Shown here: positions 13,666-27,652 of the stretch, one piece after another
How positions within the stretch are numbered: the first letter of the stretch is position 1
How the letters are laid out: every line of letters begins with the position of its first letter
Assembly: GCA_964035795.1 (NCBI GenBank)
Contig: OZ038326.1
Location: forward strand, 833,803-897,802
Direction of reading: 5' to 3'
DNA: 64,000 bases
Source of the DNA: Pterobdella sp. o SKG-2022
Lineage: Eukaryota; Annelida; Clitellata; Hirudinida; Piscicolidae
Translations under genes and position numbers: made by a program
The notes under the pieces: model-generated
What the model was told of the DNA's origin: nothing
What the model saw: only the letters and a program-made list of their open reading frames with translations
Databases searched by the model: none

Positions 13666-16600
13666 ACACAAACATAAATGAATAATGTTAGATTACTATG
13701 CTCATTGAGAAATGAGAGTTTGCATAGTATATTAGCATGTGAACGTTGTGTGAAGAAGGGCTTCCAGTCAACATTTCAACATAAACAAATATGCAAGCTT
13801 TGCGAGGCATCAAAGAAATTGGCTTTTAATATAAATTGGCTGAGAATTTTTTAAAGGCGTTTTGTTTTTTGTTTGATTTTTTTTAAAAAGGCTGTTTCAG
13901 TAATATTCAATAGAAGCTGAGCCAAGAATTTCAACCGCAACTAGTCGAATTAATAGGGCAGACAGATTATTTCAAAATTTATAACCAGTAAGTTGAAAGC
14001 ACTACAGAATATTCTGGTACAAATATATTAAAGGAAGAGAACGAAACAAGAATATTTAAGCTATGCGGTGAAGAAACAGTTATATGGACAAAAATATTAA
14101 AAGTTATAATTAAAATTTTTATAACATAATATAAGTTAATGATAAAACTTAAATTGCAGATCATATCTGAAAGTAAGGTTTCTGTAAGAAGCTTCGATAC
14201 AAGTTCTAGTTTAATGACCGTATCTTATAAACACCAGTGCAAAACAATCAGAAAATGAGTGCATTGTTTTGTGCTTGTGTGTTTAGAAAAAAAATTAAAG
14301 AAGAAAAGCTTTAATAAGGTTTTTGTGTTGATGAAATGCATCGGTGATCAAACAAGGTTAGTGAGGATGTGGGATTTGAAGTGGCATAATGCAGGCAAAT
14401 GCAGCAATTTAAAGTCAAAAAATTTAAATAAAACAAAGACTTGGTGAAGTAGAATTTCAACAAAGATATGAGATTTTTAAAAGTGAAATCAGATTCACGC
14501 ATCATACGCATTTAAATTCGTGATTAGTACCGACAAAAATAGGACACGATAAAGCATTGAAAAAATTTATAATTTTATCTCGAGGAGATAAAAATACTTT
14601 ATAAAAAGTGTGTATCTTTAGGAAGCAGAGTGGAGGCTTTTGAATACAATCTTGCATCTCCAACAGCTGTCATTTCATGCTGAACCACACAACACTACAA
14701 ACTGTCTCATCAGAGATTCAAACACTCATTACACCCTCCCAAAATTTGGTTGGGTAATGCTAAACACAAAGCTCATATCAATTATAAACTGAATCTCAAA
14801 AGTTAATGTTAGAAATTATTGGCAATTGATTAGTGGATTTTGTTTGCGTGTACCGTGTCTCAACCAGTCAATGTGGGATTTAAGCTAGTGTATTTTGTTA
14901 AACTCTTTTTATTGTCTGATCAAACTCGAGTGTGCAAACCACCTCCGTTTGTTTTAATATATTGTTGCGTGGTTATAGCTTGTGTTTGTCTACCAACCTT
15001 TTAAGCGGTGAGTTTTTTTATATAAATATTATTTGTTAAAACCAAGAATTAAAAATTTGAGCCTCAAGTGATGAAAAAAGATTCAGTGGAGATTTTTGAT
15101 GTGATTTTGAATATCATAATCTTCCCTAACATTAAATATCTTCATATCTCCACTGTTGATAACTTCACACATCTCACTTCTATGTATTTACCTCTATGGG
15201 TTTATTTGTATAGAATGCTGGTGAATTTGATCGGAATTTTGAACTTCTTGAAAGAAAGCAAACTGAGTTGTAAGCGATGATATGAAGATAAAAGATTGGT
15301 GCATATACATAGTTTCCAGCTACACATTCTTGTGGGTGATAATTTTCAACAGAAGCATACAATTAGACGCAGATATGCTTGAAAATATACTTAAAATGTT
15401 GTTCACAATTAGAGTTTATCTTTCGCTGTTTGGTGGCTATTTGTTGGTTAAATATTGGTTTTACAGCACGCCTCAAAAGATCTGGGTTAATCTAATTCAT
15501 CTCTTAAAAAATAAACTAAGTTAGATTTGAATTTTTTTGTTTTATATGGCTAAAATGGGAATATCGAAACAGAAATGTTGATCTACTTGATGAAAAATTA
15601 AATTTAAAATGAGGAATCTCCCCAAGAAACAATGATGAGAAGGTATTAATTATTTACGCCACTCATAACGTGTAATTATGTATCTTTACATCATTTACTA
15701 TGCCATGCTTTACAATACGAATGAATATATAGTTGGTGCTTGTGAGAGCTAAAGTTAATTAAAAATTATTATTATAATATTATAAATCTCAGGCCAGTAA
15801 TGCTTTTTTTGGCGCGAAATAAAAACTTAATTTCACAGTTTACAAGGAATTCATTTAAAATGCAGATTAAAACACTGTTTTCAAAAAGCTTAAACGGCGA
15901 GTAAAAGGATCAGTATAGAATGGATGGCGTTGGTAATAGTAGAAGCAAAGAACCATCAAATCCGAGGTACCGCTTAATTTGTTTGGAGGGGTTTTAAAAA
16001 AAGGCGTTAGAGTATAGTTTGAATGACTTCAAACATACAAAATTACAGCTTCAAAAATTTTAATTAAAAAGACTAAATTATACTTTGAATAAAAAATTTA
16101 AAAACCTGGAATTTTGACATTTTTAAAAGCAACATCTACATTACGCAGCGATCGAAATCTCAGTCCTATTGAAGTTTCGAGAACAAAACTTGCCTCGAAT
16201 TTAGTGTGCACATAGGCCAAAAGTAATTCTGCAAAGGTGAAGGCTAGCACCTTTAAATCCTGCTATTCTTTTTTTATTTGTCATTTTATTTCAAATGCAA
16301 ATCTTTCTTCTCTAAATCAGTCTGCTTTGACTCAAATGCGCGCAGAATTTAATTTAATAAAAGCAGCATTTCTCATCATAATGCCCCTCATTTGACTTCC
16401 AACCTGCCAAGACACACTCCAGTGAAGATCTTTCGTGTCGTCACGGAGTTATCTTGGAAGAGCAAAATTTGAAATTCGATGAAAATGATGCTTTATAAGT
16501 TAACTTTGTCGACAAAATGGCCGTTTCTGATATTTTTGAATGTTACACCTTACTTACCAATTAACTGTATCGTTGATCTATGCAAGTCTGTAATTACGAG

Positions 16601-19600
16601 GCAAAAGTTAAAGGGGAGATAAGGAGATAGTGTGGATTGAAGTGTTCAAGGCAGGAGGGCGCAGTAATTGATGGCTGCGCGTACGTGCATGGGGGCGATT
16701 GATGCGTGCTCGATAGCATTATAAAGCCCGTGAGAATCTGATGGGTGTCATTTCGAGTATGTTTTTTACGATGCCGTCAATCTGGGGATGTTCCTTATTG
16801 TTGGGACACGTGTGGTTTCAAAGGTCTGTGGATTTGATCGATTTATTATCACTCCAACATATTAAACTTTTAACGAGTGCTTATCTAAATTGGATTAACA
16901 CATGAAGGAGTGTTCCATAGTGTATATTGAGTGTCAGATGCAAATTTCTTCAAACACTTTAACTAATGTTTATAGCATTATCTTCCGAAACTCAATTTCA
17001 TTTCTAATTGAAAAAATCACTTTAAAGTTTGTTGTTGGCAAATTAAACAGGGAATTCCATCGATAAAAAATAGTAAAGATGGCGATGTTGAGCGTAAATA
17101 GATAAGAGATTGATTAAGCGGAGAGAGCAGAAGTGGTACTTACACCATTCAAACCCCATCAGTGCTCACAGGTTTACCGAAGATTAGACTCCCTTCTCAA
17201 ATTCCCTCTGCATAACTATGGTTCTCAAAATAGGACTACTACTACTACTCCTTTTCTTTGGTGCATGTCTTATAATCTTTTGAACATGTTTCCGTGTGTT
17301 TAATTTTATTAACTGCATTGCAATTGCAAGTTTTATGGATGCAATCCGACGCTGCTTACTTCAATATGTTATTGCCATGGAACCAAAAGTTTTCAGCAGT
17401 AAAACCATCTTGTTGCATCAACCTTGATGTTTCTTAGTTGAAACATTATTAACTAAATTATATATATTGATCTGCAACATTCCGTCTATTTGCATGCAAT
17501 TGAAAATCGATACAAAGCATTTGAAACAAACATCAATAAATAATACAAAAGATATTTATCATTTGGAAGAATATTAATCCTACAAAAAGCGCGGGTAAAC
17601 GATGAAGGAAATTTAAAGAAAGAAGCTTAGATAGGAATGAAATATTAATTGGCCCACGTTATAATTCTCTATTATGCTCAATTGCGTGATGTTTCTGTAC
17701 GCATTTGAGGCAATCTTACAAAGAATTAACACATGCACACATAAACACATAAGTTTCTGTATTAGACACACATAAAAACACATGTGCGTCTGTTTCAAAC
17801 ATATTTTGTGTGTTTGCTAAATAATTTGTATCATAACACATCCCTACACACATAAACGCCTGGTAATAGCTATTTCTTGTGACTGGAAAAATATATTTTA
17901 AAACAAAGGAAACTTTTTAGAAAGCTTATCTGTTTTGCACTTAGAAATAAATAACTTGAACAGTATATACTTCTAGAATAATCTTGGCAAAACTTTTGAG
18001 AACTAAGCGAAGCGGTAAGGAGATTTGGAGAGGCATAGTGGTGGGTGGTGTGAAGCTCATAATTCTGTTTGCTAGAAATATCTTCAATATGCTTACAATC
18101 AACGCTTTCTATTTTTTGAAACTTCAATATTGAGCTATATTTCAAAATAAAAACAGAATTTTTAGCAATAGTTTCAATAATCTTTTTTAATCTCAAGATG
18201 GAATTTGATTTTCACGAAAAAACTTCAGATCCCAATAGATACATCAAGTTATATTTGATTCCACTTTTATATCGACACATAATTTCTTTATAATTAAAGT
18301 CCTATCAGACACAAGATTAATGAGCAAAAGCTGCTGTAGCCATATCATATTCCTCTCTTTCATTATTAAAATCATTTGTTAACAAATCATTAACTTATGA
18401 TACAAGTTTGTAGTTAGCTAAAGCTAAATGAAACGAAAATTAGGTCATGACTGAACTGAACTTTGCAAAATTTTCACTACCAGTTCCATTTTGTCTTATC
18501 ATAATTATTATTGAATTCTGTATGTACTTTGGCTTCCAATTATCATCTCGCCATAACATGACAAATTTGTGCAAATATTTGGCAACATTTTCAAGCTATG
18601 TTTGTTCTTATTGAGTTTTAGATTTTAACTGAATTTCTTCGATTATCAAAAATGTATTTAGTTATGTTTGATTTGGTTATAAAGAGTAACAATTTTTCAT
18701 TAAATTAGTTTTAGTAATAAATTTAAAAACATATGGGCATTTATTGTGAGTGTTTTTTCGAATATTTTCTTTTAAAATTAGAGTTTAACAAAAAAATTAC
18801 TCTAAAATTGAAGTTAAAAAAAATATACTCCAAAAATAATATTAAATAAAAACAATTAGGAAGAAATTAGGGTTTAATAAAAAGAATGCTTCTCAAAGTG
18901 ATATAATAATTAAATTAGCGCCATTTTGTTGCATTGCACAGTGCTGATTAATTTTGCAATTCGTCTTCATTAGAGCTGCTAGCAAGGCGAAGTTTTACGA
19001 CACAAATTAGTCAATTAAAACTAAATTTGAATGCTAAAAGTTAATTTTTCGTTTGAAAACGTTAAAATTAAAAAATTTAAAACCGGGAAATGCTGAAGAT
19101 TTTAGAATAGAATGGTTTATATCGGTTGCTAGGGTTTTTCTAAGCAATAAATCATATATTATACTGATTGTTTTTACAAAATGGCGCTTAATAAAAACTA
19201 TCAACAGTAATGTGTTGAATATAGTAACATGCTCCTTTAAACCTATCTTATTAACATAACTGAAGCTCTGCATATTAGTTTTCTGTTAATTATTTTACAA
19301 GCTGCGGTAGCCCTTGAAAGCCTTGGAACAGCGGGTGTCATTAAAAGCATCACATCACAAAGAATTATCGCAGTTCAAAACGCTAAAAAACTTGTACTGA
19401 TGCGAGTAAATGATGTTGTTTAGAAGCAGGTCATAAAAGCATTCAAAACATCGCCAATTAAACCATGTGTCTCCATCAATACAAACTGTTTCCTTTTGTG
19501 TTATTTATGCTACTATGCTCAATGTTATTAATATATAAGTTTTTTTTTTGATTATTTTTTGAATTTTTTTTTCAAATCTGGTTGTTATTCGTGCGATTGA

Positions 19601-21810
19601 ATCGTTATCGTCACGTTTATGTTTACAACGCGGTATCTGAAAGGCGGTAACGACAGAAATAATTGGAAAATAATAACAAAAAGAAATATAAAATGATAAT
19701 AATATTATTTTAAAAAATATTATTCTTTGTATTATGGGATTCAGTAAGAAAACTTCATGAAAAATCCAAAAATTTGGTTTTGAATAATTTAATTGTGGCC
19801 TGAGTTTCAAGATGTTTTGAAGGTAATGAAGAGACAACTCTAACCTTTTTTGTTCATGGTGGTGGAAACAAGCAGAAACAAAAAGAGGGTTTCGAATGTT
19901 AATTGGAGAGACATGCTGGCAATCTTTCAATGCATAATAACTTTTCATTCAACTTTCACTGTGTTTATCCTCATCTGAGTTACTTGAGGCTTTTAATTCT
20001 TTGATTGTAGTTGTTTTTAATTCTTCAACCAAAGAATGTCTTGTAATATCTTCCAAATAATTTCTATGAACTTTTTCTAAACAATTTTCTTAACCTAACT
20101 TCTTCTGCGCCAAGATATGCAACTATATATTTCAACAGTTTAAAGCAATCAATATTTGCCAAAAACTTCAAATTATCAATAAGACACCCAAAAGCGCGAG
20201 AGAGTAAGTAAAGCCAAGCAAAACCACAATGGCTTGATTTTTCCTGCCTTTTATACTTGCATGCTTATGTGGTAGTCTATATGCTCACAGCCCATATACG
20301 TGTTTATATGTGTAAAATATACAATTAATTTACGGAAATCGAATTATTTTTTGATATATGTTTTGTTATGTGTTATGATTGGATTAATTAACGTGCAACG
20401 TTTTTTGTATTTTATAAATGGCTTAATGTATGAAAAAAGCATCATTCTGTCGACATTATAGAATGACCTTTGAGCAAAGTGTTGAAGTAGTGGGAGATTT
20501 TGGGCTGTTGAAGTGTGGCTGGGTTATCAAATCATTAAACTCATTCCTTGTTTAATGGCGTTTTGTAGGTAACTTCTATTAAGTATCTTTTTCATTGTTT
20601 TTGTTGTTCAATTATCAATCAATTTTATTTGTATTATTATTTATTTTTTTGTTTATCATAAAATATATGTTAGATATGAACCATCCATTTTGATTAACTG
20701 CTAAAATCCTTCGTTATTTTACCGTTTTTCAAAAGAAAGAATTTTAAAATTTCTTTCTAAAATTAATTAAAATGAAAAGTAAAAAACTCTTATATTAAAA
20801 TTTTTTATATTAACATTATTTTTCACACATTATTATTAAAATAACTCATACTGATTATTAAAAACTAAAATATAAAACTACAAAATAGTGCTTATTTTTT
20901 GACACTATATAAGTAATTACCTTAAGAAATACTACTAAACGAAATATATACTGAAAAGCATATTGTATGCTATAAAACACATTATATACTATAATATATT
21001 GTATGCTCAGAAATGATATGGATTACTATTAAACTTGATCAATCTCCTATATCTTATCTCCGCAGAATTGGCATTTATATAGCCCGTAAATTTAAACATT
21101 TTAAATTGAATTCTTATCACTGTTTCGAAAAAGTTTGTAATGTTTCTATTTGTAACAATTTAATGAGTTGGACAGAGTTTAAAAGTCTTGAAATTTGAAT
21201 TTTTATGAAAATATTTTAACCTGGGTTGTACATCAGTTAACTCTTCACACAGTTATTAGTGGTATTAATTTTATATGCATATCAAACCCTTTAATGGAGT
21301 AAGGAAGACGTAAAAAATATTTATGGTTGTATCTTAATTCAACTTTAGTTGCATTTATCATAAAAATTAAATAAATACACTGTTGAAGTAGATTTATTTA
21401 TAGTAAAATTCAAAGTTTGGATGCGTCGGGAAGATTTATTCAAAGACAGAAGTATTCATGAGATAATTTGTGTCACTCTTCATTACTAATCCACGCATTT
21501 TGCATTTTTTTTTAATTCAAAAGTTTTTTGCTTATCCGATTTTTTAATGTTAAAATTTTAAATAGACATACATTATTGAGTGAAGAATTACACAATAACT
21601 GAGTTTGCATTCAAAATATTTCATAAATATATTTTTGAAACAAAGATATAGTTTTTGATACTTTCTCTTTGATATAAAAGATAAATCTATAATTGGTTTA
21701 GATGGTGAATTGTTTAATAAAAGAATTTATAGTCAATTTTAAAAGCATTTATGATTATGAGAAGTCAATAAAACTTTAAAGAAGCAATTAATGGTTATAG
21801 TTATCACCAG
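13666..21810. other. gene-poor AT-rich stretch
   Basis: No gene could be supported. A short minus-strand candidate exon at about 16391-16440 (NSVTTRKIFTGVCLG between a ttccaag acceptor and a CAG/gttgga donor) does not join in phase to the exon at 13472. A GC-richer, non-coding-looking island at about 16610-16810 contains stops in all frames. The longest open frames, for example about 19505-19948 on minus, have random-looking composition. Confidence 0.5.
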
Positions 21811-21883
21811 TTTTGTTGATGAGTTAGGCAGAAGACTGCTCGAAGCGACTGGGGATCTATTGGAGGCAGTCTGGTTGCGCTAG
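21811..21883 (+). CDS. candidate terminal exon, possibly mobile-element derived
   Basis: An acceptor (atcaccag) is followed by one base and 23 codons to a TAG. The peptide begins FVDELGRRLLEATGD and ends in VWLR. The FxDELGRR...TGD pattern reminds me of repeated, transposon-associated proteins in invertebrate genomes, but that is from memory and unconfirmed. It ends about 410 bases upstream of the ING start codon. No upstream partner exon was identified. Confidence 0.3.
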
Positions 21884-22295
21884 AAAGTCTTTTTGACAAT
21901 TGTCCGCTGTAATGCTGCCAGTATTCTTTTTTGTTTCCGCTCTTCTTTCTTTCTTTCATAACTATTTTATTTTATTTTTTACGGCTTTTACGGTGTCTAT
22001 TATAATTCGTTGAATTAATTTTTATCATTTAGGAATAAAATTGGAAGTTATCACTTAATTGATAACAGAAAGTTATAAGTGGTTCTTTAAGAAAAATGAA
22101 CCAATTTTTTATGCATTACAATACTTTTTTTTAATAATATTCAAAATTTTTATTTAACTTAAACACGTAGTCTAAAACTAAAAAATCAAATAGAATCTTT
22201 TAAAAACAAGGTTAACTTACTTACTTACAACTTGTTATTATTATTCTGCGTCGAGAATTTGTTTCTTGGAGTCGAAGTTATTCTAAAAATAATAA

Positions 22296-24209
22296 ATGAC
22301 TTCTGCTATGTATCTTGAACATTATTTAGACAGTAAATATTTTGAAATATTTTTTCACAATTTCTCTATAAAATTTAGTTATAGATTTCCAATATCTACT
22401 TTTCAATAGCATTAATTGTTCACATGGAATTCACATCGATAAACAGGCTTAGAGGGTCTGCCTAAAGAATTGCAGAGAAACTTTTCGCAGATGAGGAGCT
22501 TAGACACGAGATCCCAACAACTTTCCTGTCAAATTGATTCGTCTGTGGAAGATTATCTAAACAATGTTCTTCAAGTTTCTATATATAGATATTGAGTTTT
22601 TTATGATACCAGCATGTTTGTATCTTTTTGTTTAAAATCTTTTACTTTTTCTATTTCATATACGTATTGTGTAAAGTTTGTAATAAAAATTAAATGGGTC
22701 ATCTCATAATTTTAGTTAGTTTAACTCATGAAATAGAGACTGATCTAGTAACCTTCATCTCTCACATTGGTAGTTTCATTTGAACCTCATCTTGAAGGTG
22801 AAAGAAATGGAAGGAGAAGGAAGAAAGAAATGTTTGTTAGGAATTCAAAGTCTATTTGATCGCAATAAAAAATTTGCTGATCAGAAAGTTCAGTTAGCCA
22901 TGCAGACTTATGAATTGGTTAGCATTCAAATAATCTTCAACTTTTAGTTTTATTATTAATATTTAAATTAATAATATTCTTTTTATTATAGTTATATGTA
23001 GTATACTATTTATTAAACATTTAAATAGCATCGACATCAGCATAACTAATGGTTGTTTCTATTGTAGGTAGATAGACACATTCGAAGACTTGATGCTGAT
23101 TTAGCAAGGTAGTTTATATTTTAAATATATATATATATATATAATTTCTCATTATTTTATGGTTTGAATTGATTAATTAGACAACCTAATTATAAAAATA
23201 TTTAAATAAAATAATTCTATCAAACATCAGATTTGAAGCCGAGATGAAGGAACGACCTCTGCCCTGTGTGGCAAGCAACAGCAACATTGCAGGCAGTGGC
23301 AACATTGGCAAAAACGACTCAAAAGAAGGTTGTTGATATGTTGTGTGTTTTGAGCAATATATTATATTTTTATTTTATTTTTTTTACCTGAGAAACAATA
23401 TTCATAAACATAAAATATACTAATGAGTAAGGTTGCAGTGATGTAAATGCAAAAGTTTTTATACCATAATAAATATTTTTAAACAGGAAGTCAAGCTGGT
23501 TTGAAGGAGAGAATGAAGAAAAGAAAGAGATTGAGGGATGGCTATGAGTTTGACAAGAAGAAGAGGAAGAAGTTAGTGTTGGCATCTCATCCACATGCAA
23601 ATACAAATCATTCGTTTATAAGTGATGACTCATAATTGATAGCAATAGTTATTGCTTCAGTAACTTACTCTGTAACATTTACAAAAATTAATAGATGAAC
23701 TCTATACAAACCTACGCACCCACACAGGATGTTAGAAGGGGAAACAGGTGGGTCACCATCATCATCTACCACCACCTCACTGCACCATACCTCACTACAC
23801 CACACTTCCCTCCTAACACCTGACCCCACTAATGATGTGTTAGAGATGCCTGTTGACCCTAATGAACCTACCTACTGCACCTGCCATCAAGTCTCTTATG
23901 GAGAGATGATCGGATGCGACAATCCGGATGTGGGTGGTTTGTTGTATGGGGTGATAATGATGATAATGGTGGTTTTTAGGTGGGTGGTGATGTTTTAGTG
24001 TTTATGGGTTATTATGTATAATGAAATAAGTTTTGTAGTAATATCTGTTTTCTATTGACTGTATTAAACTTCTTTCAATAATATTTTACAAACACACACA
24101 GTGCCCCATAGAGTGGTTTCACTTTGGCTGTGTAGGCCTGAATAGCAAGCCAAAGGGCAAGTGGTATTGCACTCGATGTCTGTTTGAACGCAAGAAGAAG
24201 AAATCTTAG
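22296..24209 (+). CDS. ING5: inhibitor of growth protein, ING4/ING5 type
   Basis: Nuclear chromatin reader. The family bridges HBO1/MOZ-type acetyltransferase complexes to trimethylated H3K4. Eight exons join in phase: 22296-22332, 22447-22574, 22798-22917, 23068-23108, 23231-23328, 23487-23571, 23728-23929 and 24102-24209, for 272 residues. The N terminus [13 protein letters not shown] matches the family start, so I use the ATG at 22296 rather than the one at 22308. The coiled-coil ING domain includes KELQRNF and [20 protein letters not shown] basic stretch ([19 protein letters not shown]) is the likely nuclear signal. The C4HC3 PHD finger is at about residues 220-265 ([19 protein letters not shown], then [10 protein letters not shown]), with the aromatic-cage Tyr, Ser/Met and Trp positions conserved. 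A Ser/Thr/His-rich linker at about 177-200 is longer than in vertebrates. ING5 and ING4 cannot be separated reliably here. Confidence 0.95.
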
Positions 24210-25881
24210 AGGGTGGTGTCTGTGTGTGTGTGGTATTTGAGTGTTATTTAATGTCTTGTGTTGGTTTTGTTTCACTCTTGTGGAGGAAAGAATTGGTTGA
24301 GCTTTGTGATTGGTGGAAGAAGACCGTGGGTTGTGTTCGATTGAATGCTTTTTTTTATTGTTTTTTTTTTGAAATTTTTGATGATATTGTTTTCATTTTT
24401 TAAATTATTGATTGTTGTTGATGTAATTATCCTTATCGTTAGTATTGTTAAGATGTGTGATCACTTATTGTATATGTTTTCTATTTTTGCTGTCATGATT
24501 AGCAGACGAGTTGGCAGTGTATCTTCACTTATTTATGTCATTTTTTTTTTCCAATTCAGTATCATTTCTTTCAAATAATCATGAATCAATCTATTTATAG
24601 CACTTTCTTTACGATCGTTGGTTGGTTGATCAATCAAATCCTATTTATAGCACATTGATTCCAACTTTTGATTGGTTGATCGTGGTGGTGATGTTCTTAT
24701 TATTCATTATTATCCTGTACAATCACTGACTGCATCTCATACGCTTTTATCGTCATCGTTTCCAGGCTTGCACCGTTAAATGTTTCATATTGTAAATATT
24801 CTATTTAACCTAGTTTAGTATTTATTGATTAGAAACGTATTTTATATAGTTTAATATTTATTGACGAAAAATATCTTTTGTGCCATTTTGAAAATATTTT
24901 TCAAATTTTAACTCCAAAATGATGTAGACATTAGGAAGATTTATAATTTCAACTGCACTTCACCACAAAACATGAGTACAAACACAGACAGTTTTATTTT
25001 AAATTTCAAAAAAATTATTTATTTATGTTATATTGTAAATCATAAAAGCACGAAAATATTTTTTATTTTGACGAAGCTTTTCGACATATTTTATATCACC
25101 ATCAGGTAACTAATAATTATATTGATTTCATAATATTCATTCATTCTTATTTTATTGATTTTTATTCTTTTAACCCAGTTGCCATTACATTTTCTTTATT
25201 TTATGTTTTGTTAGTTTTCTAGTCATTGTCTCAACGAATTGAAGCTTTCGACTTATTTATCCACGTAATCTGTGTACCTTGAAACCTTCCATGTTTGTTT
25301 CTAATCGATTTTATATTCGATAATAGAATAGAATTTTCATTAATTGTGTATAAATTCAGATTTTAATAGCTTTTTGAGAATTCTTTGTTGTATTTGATTG
25401 TTTTCATATTCGGCATTTGAGTCATTATTTATTGAAAATTCATCTGCATATTATTTAAACTTTATCATGTCGCTACTCATCCAAGCACCCTGAGCGCCAT
25501 ATTAGAAATGTCGGCTATTGATGTATGTTGCACACCACTCTTGCATTGTTGTTGCACTGTAGAGCTATCTTGCATTTGTTGTGCAAAGATTTTGCTGGAT
25601 GGATGGTGGTCAGAAGGACAATTTCGGAGATTTCATCCGAAAAGTGTTATTAGTTTGAAATAAAAGTTGATGTAAAATTTGATTTTATAGATAAACTATA
25701 AAATTCAATTGTTGTTCTCATGATAATTTTTATTTACAAAATTTCTATAAAAATATTGATATATAGGATATAAATCCAATCTTGAAACAACATTGACCAA
25801 ATTTTTCTTTTAATTTAATAATTAAACACGTCATAACTTAAACTTCAAGAGCATTCAAACACTGAGATTAAATAAAGCACA
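24210..25881. other. intergenic region, no gene seen
   Basis: This AT- and T-rich sequence lies between the convergent ING and PYM genes. A partial direct repeat of about 20-45 bases (ctatttatagcac ... ttggttgatc) occurs at 24590-24680. The patch at 25485-25620 is GC-richer but has no coherent frame. Confidence 0.6.
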
Positions 25882-26977
25882 TCACAAATCCTGTCTGAGC
25901 TGTTTCAACTCATCTTCGATGGCTGACTGCCTGTCAATTTTGTTTTTTTGATCAGAATCGAGCTGCTTTCCAGCTTTCATGGCCTCTTTCAGCTCCTCTA
26001 TTTGCTTCAATCTTTTACGCAAATTTCTGATTTTCTTCGAAATTTTGGATTCTTTAAAAATTGAATTACATATTAAATGAGTGAATAATAATAAAAATGT
26101 ATATGATATTAAATGAACAAACTTTCATCGTCTCCTTCCTCCTCACCCTTTTCTCCATTGCATTCTGCTATTTTCAACTTTGAAATGTTCATGAGTGGAT
26201 ATTCTGTACCACTTTTAGCTTCTGTTTTGTTTTCTTCTTCATTTTGAGCTTTCAACTTTTTTTTCATCCTTCTTTTAATGTTGATTTTCATGGATTTTGT
26301 CAATTCTGATTCTTCAGTCGGATTATTACTGATTACAGAAGTTAATTTACTGGTGTTATTGTTAGAATTGGTTGTTTTCTTGTTCCTGGTGTTGTCTTCT
26401 TCCAAAGACAAGCCTACTGGGAGTGAGGGCTTGTTTTTCATCCATTTGACTCCCTTGTTCTCATATCTATGGTTGTGATGATATAACAAAAAAAATAAGA
26501 TAATATGAAAATTAAGTTTTAATAAATGAGAAAGTATTATCAATGAAACAAAATAGACTAAAAGTTTCTCCAATAAATTGTAAGCATTCTAATGAATTAT
26601 TATTAGAGATAAACTGTGGTTGACTCATTTATATAGAAGGCATAAACTATGAAACTCTCACAAAAACCACCTTTTTGAAAAAAAATCATTAATTAAAACA
26701 CCAACATAGGAACTTCATCTTGGGGAATGTAACCTTCCTTCACTCTCTTAGCTTTTCTCCACGTCCCATCGGGTCTTTGTGTCGGAGGAATAAATAACTC
26801 TCCTATTTTGAAATATGATTCATGAGAGTGACTTTTACAAGATAAATGATAAATTTTATTAATTATAATAGATTTATAATACAAAGAGGCTCTTGTTCAT
26901 TTTTAACTTTTTAAACCTGTATCTGGATCTTTAAAAACACCTTCCCTCACGCCTTCATATGATTTCGAATTTAACAT
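25882..26977 (-). CDS. PYM1: PYM, partner of Y14 and Mago
   Basis: Cytoplasmic, ribosome-associated factor that binds the Mago-Y14 dimer and disassembles exon junction complexes during translation. Four exons (26917-26977, 26700-26802, 26123-26466, 25882-26051) join in phase to 225 residues, close to the usual size. The diagnostic N-terminal PYM motif spans exons 1-3: [17 protein letters not shown], then [12 protein letters not shown], then YENKGVKW. The middle is low-complexity, rich in Asn, Glu and Lys. The C terminus is a charged helical segment ([18 protein letters not shown] ... [12 protein letters not shown]) matching the family's conserved tail. Start is the only ATG in frame before the PYM motif. 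It is convergent with ING and runs in the same direction as the defective convertase upstream. Confidence 0.93.
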
Positions 26978-27545
26978 TTATTTTATTTTAAAAATTACTG
27001 AAAACACAGAGTTATTCACAAACAAGCATAACGACGATAATTTAATTTAAAAACAAAGAATTATCAGGTTTTAATAAAATTAATTTAAAAGTTTAAAAGT
27101 TAACAATTATAGTGTCTGCATTGACATCACAAAATATCATAAAATTAAAGAATCCGACATTATACGGCACAAAATAATACCAATCAGTGGAACTTCAAGA
27201 ACAAGTTAATCTTAAAATCGAGCAATGATAAAAAATATCTTAAGTCCTATTTTGTTCCAATACAATCATTTCATGCGTATCAACTAATGGCTCAACTTCT
27301 GCCTCAGTTGGATTTTTGATGAAGTATGCATCAGTTTTCCTCTTTTCATCTTGGTAGCAGCACATATAGTCAAGAATATCAACTAGTGCCATCATTAGCA
27401 GAAACACTCCAGTGAGAGATAGAAGCTGGACATAATATGAAGGATTTAAAAATAAAAAATCATTAAAAATTTTAAAATTATCTTTTGAATATCACGGGTT
27501 TTATAACTTGTTTCAAAAGATAGGGTTTTTTAATTCAATTCAAAA

Positions 27546-27652
27546 TCTTTGCAATTGCTTACCAAATTTTTGCAACTGACTTTCAAATCTGCATTTGCGC
27601 ACCAAATCATTGCATTTGCTTACAAAATTTTTTCAATTGATTACCAAATTTC
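27546..27652. repeat. five imperfect tandem copies of about 21 bp
   Basis: Units resemble tttgcaattgcttaccaaat. The array sits exactly in the interval of the convertase gene where the serine half and P domain should be. Confidence 0.65.

Noticed and set aside
16391..16440. Possible small minus-strand exon (KIFTGVCLG)
   Set aside because: Its donor phase does not fit the next candidate exon at 13472-13545, and nothing else supports it.
19505..19948. 147-codon minus-strand open frame
   Set aside because: Composition is that of random AT-rich DNA, with no domain, no splice context and no family similarity.
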